Origin: an uncultured Erysipelotrichaceae bacterium
GTDB lineage: Bacteria > Bacillota_I > Bacilli_A > Erysipelotrichales > Erysipelotrichaceae
DNA: 64,000 nt
NCBI GenBank assembly: GCA_945877405.1
Contig: CAMCSA010000001.1
Span: 84,494 to 148,493 of the forward strand
Direction of reading: 5' to 3'
A program made the translations under genes and the position numbers. The notes below the pieces were generated by a model. It was given only the letters and a program-made list of their open reading frames with translations. It was not told the DNA's origin and did no database searches. Below, one piece after another: positions 58,955-64,000 of the stretch (positions within the stretch are counted from its first letter, which is position 1; each line of letters opens with the position of its first letter).

Positions 58955-58997
58955 GAAAAGCCGATGATATGCGCAATTCTTTTCATCGGCTTTTCTC
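58955..58997 (-). terminator. Terminator of the lipase gene
   Basis: Minus strand AAAAGCCGATGA / TCATCGGCTTTT stem around AAAGAATTGCGCATA, ending in TTTTCGTT next to the yceD promoter. Confidence 0.8.
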
Positions 58998-59003
58998 ACC
59001 TGT

Positions 59004-59876
59004 TCAGATGTGTGCATCAATCCAGTCTGTAATATCCTGCCAGACTGTCATTTTCTCTGTTTCATTCAGAATTTCATGGCGCATATGCGGATATGCATGT
59101 GCCTCTACATTCATGTAGCCTGCACGCACCAGAGTATTCAGTGAATCCGATACGCCTTTAACTCCACCAGTACAAGGATCATCTTCACCAGTGAGAATCA
59201 CAATCGGCAGATCCGGTTTTGATACTTTATAGGCAGATACATCATGCATACGGATGACCAGTTCAAAAAGATCTCCATAGCCCTGCACAGTAAATGGCAC
59301 ACCACATTTTTCATCTGCAAGATATGCATCAACATTATCCGTATCATAACTGAGCCAATCTGCTTCTGTTCTTGGATTCTCTACAGATCTGTTGAAAGAT
59401 CCGGTTGACATGTCATCCAGCAGCTTTGAATGTCCCTTCTTTCCCTTCTGCATGGCAATGATCTTGACAAGCACTTTTCCAGCCGGAGCTCCTGGCTGAT
59501 AACATGGCGCTCCAGAAAGAATCATTCCATCAATCAGATCACTGTATTTCTGCAGAAAATTACGGGCAATCATTGAGCCCATGGAGTGACCAAGGCAAAA
59601 CAACGGAACATTCGGAAACGCTTTCTTTGTTTCTGTTGCCGCATCTACCGCAGAGAGGATCAGCCGACGATACCCGTCCGTTTCACCAAACCAGCCCATA
59701 TCTTCCTTTGGAATATCGCCATGACCTGGCAGATCATAGATCAGAACACCGATTTCATGATCGCAAAGATATTGTGCAAATGGGACATATCTTTCTTTGT
59801 GTTCCTCCATGCCATGGATGATGAATACGGAGGCTTTCGGATGCTGTGGTCTGTAAATTCGATAAGCGGTTTTCAT
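59004..59876 (-). CDS. Alpha/beta hydrolase, monoacylglycerol lipase/lysophospholipase-like
   Basis: Serine hydrolase of the Hydrolase_4 group. 290 residues: HGMEEHKERYVPFAQYL near the N-terminus (the HGxxEHxxRY block of monoacylglycerol lipases, about 21-37), nucleophile in CLGHSMGSMIARNFL (about 95), acid in LTGEDDPCTGGVKG (about 233) and base His in YPHMRHEILNE (about 268). No signal peptide. Single gene, divergent from tmcAL, with AGGAGGATGATTATTT before its start. Substrate unproven. Confidence 0.88.
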   Translation of the reverse strand: MKTAYRIYRPQHPKASVFIIHGMEEHKERYVPFAQYLCDHEIGVLIYDLPGHGDIPKEDMGWFGETDGYRRLILSAVDAATETKKAFPNVPLFCLGHSMGSMIARNFLQKYSDLIDGMILSGAPCYQPGAPAGKVLVKIIAMQKGKKGHSKLLDDMSTGSFNRSVENPRTEADWLSYDTDNVDAYLADEKCGVPFTVQGYGDLFELVIRMHDVSAYKVSKPDLPIVILTGEDDPCTGGVKGVSDSLNTLVRAGYMNVEAHAYPHMRHEILNETEKMTVWQDITDWIDAHI

Positions 59877-59951
59877 AAATAATCATCCTCCTTCTGTCAC
59901 TTATATTGTATCATTATTTCTGCCGTTAACCGGCATCAGCAATAGAACAAT

Positions 59952-61073
59952 ATGAATGATATGAGTAGAAAAACGTGTGGAATCATATGCGAATACAATC
60001 CGTTTCATAACGGACACCAGTATCAGATCAGCCAGGCAAGGCTTCAATCAAAGGCAGATATCATGATCGGAGTCATGTCCGGTACTTTTGTACAGCGTGG
60101 TGAGCCCGCTATTATCGACAAGTGGAAAAGAGCAGAAGCTGCCATCCGAGGTGGCCTTGATATCGTCTTTGAACTGCCTTTACCTTATGCGATTCAATCC
60201 GCTTCAGCCTTTGCTCATGGAGGTGTGCAGGCATTAAAGCTTGCCGGATGTGACTTCATCAGTTTCGGCAGTGAATGCGGCAATCTTGAAAACCTGAAGG
60301 AAATTGCGGAAACATCCATCAATCCGGATCACTTAAAGGAAATGATGAAGGATGGGTTGTCCTATCCAAAAGCATATTCTCTTCTGACTTCCAGCATGGC
60401 ACCTAATGACATTCTTGCGGTATCCTATCTGAAGGAAATCGCAAATACAGCCATGAAACCTGTTCTGATTGAAAGAATCGGCAGTTATCATGATGAAACC
60501 ATCCATGAACTTGCCAGTGCTACTGCTATCCGCAAAGCACTTGTCAATCAGGAAAGTCTGCAGAATACAACACCGATGGAATCACAGCTGAAAAAGTGGC
60601 ATGTCACAATGGATCAGTTCTATCCATACATCCGCACATCCCTTCTGATGACACCATCTTCTGTACCGTCTTCTTATTTCATGTTTTCCGAAGGAATTGA
60701 GAATCACCTGATCCATGCTGCACAAAACTGTTCGTCATGGGATGCATTCCTTTTGCAGGCAACTACATACCGCTACACATCTTCCCGAATCAGAAGATGT
60801 CTTGTTGCGATGATGCTGCAGATCACAAAACAGCAGATCGCTTCTCTTCCTGAAATGAATACACTGCGTGTACTTGCCTTCAATGATAACGGAAGACAAT
60901 GGATGCACGACCATAAGAAAGATATACCGATTGCTTCCAGATTTTCCTCAGTTCCAAAGCCATGGCGTGATATTGAGATGAAGGCGGCCTATCTGTATGC
61001 TTCTGTATTACCGGAAGAAATCAGGAATCAGCTCATCAAAGATGAAATCACAGGAGCTCGATATATCCGTTAG
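59952..61073 (+). CDS. tmcAL: tRNA(Met) cytidine acetate ligase TmcAL (YlbM family)
   Basis: Makes N4-acetylcytidine at the wobble base of elongator tRNA-Met from acetate and ATP. 373 residues. Nucleotidyltransferase signature CEYNPFHNGHQYQISQAR (HxGH) at the N-terminus, MSGTFVQRGEPAIIDKWKRAE, FELPLPYAIQSASAFAHGGV and SFGSECGNLENLKEIA all fit the family. The start is uncertain: ATG at 59952 or 59961, neither with a good Shine-Dalgarno. Neighbourhood with yceD-rpmF is conserved. Confidence 0.93.
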   Translation: MNDMSRKTCGIICEYNPFHNGHQYQISQARLQSKADIMIGVMSGTFVQRGEPAIIDKWKRAEAAIRGGLDIVFELPLPYAIQSASAFAHGGVQALKLAGCDFISFGSECGNLENLKEIAETSINPDHLKEMMKDGLSYPKAYSLLTSSMAPNDILAVSYLKEIANTAMKPVLIERIGSYHDETIHELASATAIRKALVNQESLQNTTPMESQLKKWHVTMDQFYPYIRTSLLMTPSSVPSSYFMFSEGIENHLIHAAQNCSSWDAFLLQATTYRYTSSRIRRCLVAMMLQITKQQIASLPEMNTLRVLAFNDNGRQWMHDHKKDIPIASRFSSVPKPWRDIEMKAAYLYASVLPEEIRNQLIKDEITGARYIR

Positions 61074-61097
61074 CAGGATCTTATGATCCTGTTTTTA
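61074..61097 (+). terminator. Terminator of tmcAL
   Basis: CAGGATC (61074-61080) pairs with GATCCTG (61085-61091), followed by T5. Confidence 0.88.
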
Positions 61098-61098
61098 C

Positions 61099-61148
61099 TT
61101 GCATTATTATTCTACAGATGTAGAATATAGTTGTACTACAAATGTAGA
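61099..61148 (+). promoter_or_regulatory. Promoter and two BlaI-type operators of the blaI-blaR operon
   Basis: Promoter candidate TTGCAT (61099-61104), 16 bases, TAGAAT (61121-61126). Two dyads of the BlaI/MecI form overlap or follow it: TTCTACAGATGTAGAA (61110-61125) across the -10, and TACTACAAATGTAGA (61134-61148) just before the ribosome-binding site. Each has inverted CTACA/TGTAG arms around three bases. Confidence 0.85.
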
Positions 61149-61157
61149 GGAGTGCTT

Positions 61158-61547
61158 ATGAATCACCTTGCAAAACTTCCGGATGGAGAACTGCAGATCA
61201 TGCAGGCTCTATGGAAATGCAGTATACCTTCAGAAAAAGAAGATATCATCGCTCAACTGGATCGGAAAGAACCGATCGCTGTGACGACACTGCTGACCGT
61301 GCTTTCAAGGCTTGCCGATAAAGGTTATATCAGGATTGAAAAACATGGGCGCAGAAGCTGTTATATTCCATGCATCACACAGCAGGAATATGCATCCATG
61401 CAGAGCAGATCCCTGTTTCAACAGCTGTGCGAAGGAAGGATCTCACTGTTTGCCAACGCTTTATGCGACAGTGGCATCTCCTATGAAGATCTGCAGGAGC
61501 TTGCTGAAATGATCCATAACAGAAAGAGAAGTGATCATGATGAATGA
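61158..61547 (+). CDS. BlaI/MecI-family transcriptional repressor
   Basis: Winged-helix repressor of 129 residues from ATG 61158 (GAGGAGTGCTT upstream; the earlier in-frame ATG lies in the operator). Seen: LPDGELQIMQALWKC (helix 1), AVTTLLTVLSRLADKGYIRIEKHGRRSCYIPCI (recognition helix and wing, about 37-70), and a C-terminal dimerisation helix. In the BlaI family, cleavage by the partner protease relieves repression. Overlaps the protease gene. Confidence 0.93.
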   Translation: MNHLAKLPDGELQIMQALWKCSIPSEKEDIIAQLDRKEPIAVTTLLTVLSRLADKGYIRIEKHGRRSCYIPCITQQEYASMQSRSLFQQLCEGRISLFANALCDSGISYEDLQELAEMIHNRKRSDHDE

Positions 61548-62964
61548 ACTCAGCTTATTGATGATCTTGGGCTTTACATATCTGATCACATGGTCCATCT
61601 ATCATGCTGAAAGAATAACAGAAAACAAGCAGCGTGGCCTGATCTATGATTCCAATATTCTGTCATACAGTCTGCCGTTCTGTATTCTGGCATTTGCTTT
61701 ACTTGCCATCCTGTTTTATCCAAGGATGTCCGCAGATCTGTTAATTCAGGTATGTACGAATATCTTTATTTCCATTATCTTTTATTACCTGGTGTTGATA
61801 ATACTGTTACCGATGATACGAAAAAAACTGACAGTAACTTCCATCGTGAGTCTGTGGTCACTGCCAAATCTGCTATACATGACGTTCCATTTCTGTAAGT
61901 ATATCGAACCTGTCATCATCATCGAAACACCTGGAAAACTGATGTATATCCTGTATGGCATATGGCTGATCGGATTTCTTTGTGTGATGGGATGGGCCAT
62001 CATCGATCATCTTCGTTATCGATCTGTAATCCTGAAAGATGCTTGCACGCTACAGGATGAAATGATTCTTTCCATGATACAGGAAATCAGACAGGAACTG
62101 AATCTGAAAAACAGACAGCCTCAAGCTGTTATATCCCCTTCTGCATCAACCCCATGTTCCATCGGGCTGTTACCATGGAAAACAGTTCTTGTATTACCAC
62201 AGAAACAGTACTCACAACAGCAGATCAGACTGATTCTGATGCATGAACTGATCCATCTTTCCCGTCGTGATCAGTATGTCAGATTCTCACTTGTATTCAT
62301 GTGTGCAATCTGCTGGTTTAACCCCTTCATGTGGAAAGCAATGAAGAAAAGTGCGGAAGATCTGGAAAGAAGCTGTGATGAACAGGTTCTTTCAGGAATG
62401 AGCGAACAGGATCGAACTGTGTATGCCAATCTGATTCTGGATACTGCATGTAATAATCATGGATTTACGACATGTCTTTCCAGCTCAGCTGAAAGCCTGA
62501 AATACAGACTGCGTTCCATGATTGACCCACCACATACACACAGTGGTGCATTGCTATGTGGAGTTGTATTCTTCTGTCTGATGCTGTTAAGCAGTATTGT
62601 AAACATCACCTATGATCCAAAACCTTTTTCTCAAGTGTTATTACAGGACAGTTCCAATCAACAAGTACAGGTGACAGATTGTTATGACATCAACGCTGAA
62701 CACACTTTGACGATCAGGGATCCGGATGGAATGGCTGAATACCTGCAATCCATGGTACTGTCCAAAACCGCAAGAGAACCACAGTACGATTCCAAACATC
62801 ATTTCGTTATTGCTCTACATACGGATCAAGCGGATTACTGGATTAATCTGGAAGATGATTCCATCCGTTACTATGACAACACACTGAATCTTTCCATGCA
62901 GTACCATGTCAATGGAGGGATTGACTGGGATTATCTGATGGCGATTACGGAAACTGCCGAATAA
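61537..62964 (+). CDS. BlaR1/MecR1-type M56 membrane metalloprotease without penicillin-sensor domain
   Basis: Integral membrane zinc protease expected to inactivate the BlaI-type repressor on a signal. About 475 residues; start ATG 61537 (61540 possible), overlapping the repressor gene. It has four N-terminal helices (about 5-25, 45-62, 78-98, 135-158), the protease domain with HELIH (about 236-240) and the third ligand region EDLERSCDEQVL (about 283), a last helix (about 340-362), and then an extracellular tail of only about 110 residues. BlaR1 and MecR1 instead have a ~250-residue beta-lactamase-like sensor with SxxK; none is present, so the inducer is probably not a beta-lactam. The tail contains a strand-rich TIRDPDGMAEYLQSMVL block. 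Confidence 0.9.
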   Translation: MMNELSLLMILGFTYLITWSIYHAERITENKQRGLIYDSNILSYSLPFCILAFALLAILFYPRMSADLLIQVCTNIFISIIFYYLVLIILLPMIRKKLTVTSIVSLWSLPNLLYMTFHFCKYIEPVIIIETPGKLMYILYGIWLIGFLCVMGWAIIDHLRYRSVILKDACTLQDEMILSMIQEIRQELNLKNRQPQAVISPSASTPCSIGLLPWKTVLVLPQKQYSQQQIRLILMHELIHLSRRDQYVRFSLVFMCAICWFNPFMWKAMKKSAEDLERSCDEQVLSGMSEQDRTVYANLILDTACNNHGFTTCLSSSAESLKYRLRSMIDPPHTHSGALLCGVVFFCLMLLSSIVNITYDPKPFSQVLLQDSSNQQVQVTDCYDINAEHTLTIRDPDGMAEYLQSMVLSKTAREPQYDSKHHFVIALHTDQADYWINLEDDSIRYYDNTLNLSMQYHVNGGIDWDYLMAITETAE

Positions 62965-62966
62965 CA

Positions 62967-62993
62967 AAAACTGACCGCATAATGGTCAGTTTT
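62967..62993. terminator. Bidirectional terminator between the blaR-type and Spx-type genes
   Basis: AAAACTGACC (62967-62976) pairs with GGTCAGTTTT (62984-62993), with A and T runs on both sides. Confidence 0.9.
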
Positions 62994-62996
62994 CAT

Positions 62997-63344
62997 TTAC
63001 AGAAGCTGCTGGTACTGTTCTTCTTTGAATCCGAAGAACACGTGCTGTTCATCAATCGCAATCGGACGTTTGACAAGCATACCATCCGTGGAAAGAAGAC
63101 GCAGTGCTTCTTCTTCACTCATGGATGGAATCTTCTCCTTCAGATTCATTTCCTTATACAACCTTCCACTTGTATTGAATAGTTTACGGATCGGAAGACC
63201 ACTTCTTTCATACCATTCCTTCAACTCTTCATATGATGGATTGTCTTTGGAAATATCCCTGTAGTCATAGGATTTTCCTTTTTCCTTTAACCATGCCTCT
63301 GCCTTTTTACAGGTGCCACACTTTGGATAACAGATCAGTTTCAT
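62997..63344 (-). CDS. Spx/ArsC-family thioredoxin-fold protein
   Basis: 115 residues from ATG 63344, one base after the preceding stop (TAATATG). Thioredoxin fold of the ArsC/Spx/MgsR family: CYPKCGTCKKAEAWLKEKG with a CxxC pair (Cys12, Cys15 by count from this start: CGTC), YRDISKDNPSYEELKEW, LFNTSGRLYKEMNL, and the GMLVKRPIAID block that in arsenate reductases holds the anion. It may be a reductase or a redox-sensing RNA-polymerase-binding regulator; Spx proper has a CxxC with a different helix and a longer C-terminus. Cytoplasmic. Confidence 0.85.
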   Translation of the reverse strand: MKLICYPKCGTCKKAEAWLKEKGKSYDYRDISKDNPSYEELKEWYERSGLPIRKLFNTSGRLYKEMNLKEKIPSMSEEEALRLLSTDGMLVKRPIAIDEQHVFFGFKEEQYQQLL

Positions 63345-63345
63345 A

Positions 63346-63780
63346 TTATTCTCCCGTAAAATCAAAGATATTCAGACCGGTATGACCGATGTCATCACTC
63401 TTTCTGCCGACATTTCCATCCAGAACTGTTACAAAAAGTTCACATGTACCGGAAATCACACAGGCATTCAGATGGCCGCCAAATGCGTTCTGTGATTCAT
63501 CCGCAACTGTAATATGGACATGCAGATATGGCTTGCCATCCTTACGGGTCATATTACCAGTCAGATTTGTAATTTCAAATGCACCATCCAGGTCTTTGAC
63601 ATGATATTTCTGCTGTGCAACATCATAACATCCCATTGTCAGATGATCTGCAGCCCCAAGTCCATACAGGTGTGCCAGTCTGATCTGTTCTTTTTCAGCA
63701 AGCTCAGTCAGCTTCGCCATGACTTCTTCTCCTCTGTCCATACGTACTACGTATGTATTACCGTATCTGATATATTCCAT
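63346..63780 (-). CDS. PPC (DUF296) domain protein
   Basis: 144 residues from ATG 63780 (AAAGGAGAGAATC upstream; an earlier ATG has no ribosome-binding site). PPC domain with the metal-binding pattern GKPYLHVHITVADESQNAFGGHL (HVH and GGHL, about 95-118) and an N-terminal YVVRMDRGEEVMAKLTELAEKEQIR. Bacterial members are trimers of unproven function; in plants the domain is part of AT-hook proteins. Co-transcribed with the Spx/ArsC-family gene. Confidence 0.85.
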   Translation of the reverse strand: MEYIRYGNTYVVRMDRGEEVMAKLTELAEKEQIRLAHLYGLGAADHLTMGCYDVAQQKYHVKDLDGAFEITNLTGNMTRKDGKPYLHVHITVADESQNAFGGHLNACVISGTCELFVTVLDGNVGRKSDDIGHTGLNIFDFTGE

Positions 63781-63897
63781 GATTCTCTCCTTTGCTGTCT
63801 TCCATTTTATCATGAACACATCCTGGTTGTCTGTTCATCCGCTTCTTTATACAATGGATACAGAAGGAGTCGACATAAAAAATATATCAATCTGTCC

Positions 63898-63987
63898 ATG
63901 GCATATGCCATTGCTGCTCTTGTGGGTGTGTATTTTATCGAGAATTTAGGATCTGTCATGAATCAAACTATTTATTCGGACGGATAA
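63898..63987 (+). CDS. Possible very small membrane protein (29 codons)
   Basis: At the right edge, upstream of and divergent to the PPC gene, ATG 63898 opens a frame with one hydrophobic helix (MAYAIAALVGVYFIENLG...) and a TAA at 63985. An AAGGAG (63873-63878) is too far upstream for this ATG. It could be the end of a longer decayed gene. Weak. Confidence 0.2.
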   Translation: MAYAIAALVGVYFIENLGSVMNQTIYSDG

Positions 63988-64000
63988 TATAATTCCAATT

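Noticed and set aside
61537..62964. Calling the M56 protein a beta-lactam sensor (BlaR1)
   Set aside because: The extracellular beta-lactamase-like domain with SxxK is absent and no beta-lactamase gene is adjacent.
63719..63949. 76-codon plus-strand frame at the right end
   Set aside because: Antisense to the PPC gene for the first part; no ribosome-binding site at its start.

Overview
The window is a gene-dense stretch of low-GC chromosome (about 43% G+C by eye) from a member of the Bacillota, most probably an Erysipelotrichia-type gut anaerobe. Grounds: pyruvate:ferredoxin oxidoreductase, a SUF iron-sulphur operon with SufU, T-box leaders, MurT/GatD, a Bacillus-like order comN-secDF...recJ-apt-rsh-hisS-aspS, a dcw head mraZ-rsmH-ftsL-pbp-mraY, and ylbM/yceD/rpmF next to each other. 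Genus assignment is inference; no rRNA or other decisive marker is present. No CRISPR array, rRNA or tRNA was seen.

Layout. 1-1.5 kb: proline synthesis (proA end, proC). 1.5-4 kb (minus): a leucine-rich-repeat membrane protein, an SH3 exported protein and 5-formyl-THF cyclo-ligase. 4.0-5.6 kb: an IscB element with its own omegaRNA, inserted in the 5' leader of lacZ (5.6-8.6 kb), apparently between the lacZ Shine-Dalgarno and its start codon. 8.6-9.5 kb: an esterase. 9.6-14.3 kb (minus): sufC-D-S-U-B. 14.5-17.4 kb (plus): two PrsA-like export foldases, a HIT and a Nudix protein. 17.4-20.1 kb: a Ca2+-type P-ATPase. 20.3-27.4 kb (minus): a six-gene envelope operon (glycolipid glycosyltransferase, LPG-synthase-like flippase domain, a glycosyltransferase-RecX fusion, YhaM nuclease, murT, gatD). 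27.6-28.3 kb: a frameshifted Vat/CatB acetyltransferase. 28.5-32 kb: nifJ. 32.6-37 kb: a T-box-controlled amino-acid ABC transporter plus an M14 carboxypeptidase; the T-box specifier reads as arginine. 37.2-43 kb: yneF, then T-box-hisS-aspS, and rsh. 43.1-44.8 kb: a tnpB-only transposon dropped between rsh and apt. 44.8-50.4 kb: apt, recJ, murD, murL and a HAD phosphatase. 50.4-53 kb: secDF and comN. 53.1-58.1 kb: mraY, pbp, ftsL, rsmH, mraZ with textbook MraZ boxes. 58.2-61.1 kb: rpmF, yceD, a lipase and tmcAL. 61.1-63 kb: a BlaI/BlaR1-type pair with its operators and no penicillin-sensor domain. 63-64 kb: a Spx/ArsC-family protein and a PPC-domain protein.

Much of the window serves the cell envelope. 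MurD and MurL make the D-Glu-containing muropeptide, MraY and the PBP carry it on, and MurT/GatD amidate it. Glycolipid enzymes, PrsA-like foldases and SecDF build and export the remaining wall components. The most unusual points are the IscB insertion that splits the lacZ translation start region and uses that DNA as its guide, a second OMEGA effector (TnpB) with an altered RuvC-II site, the glycosyltransferase-RecX fusion, the murD-murL pair embedded in a conserved Bacillota block, and two T-boxes whose specifiers can be read (CGC; overlapping GAC/CAC).
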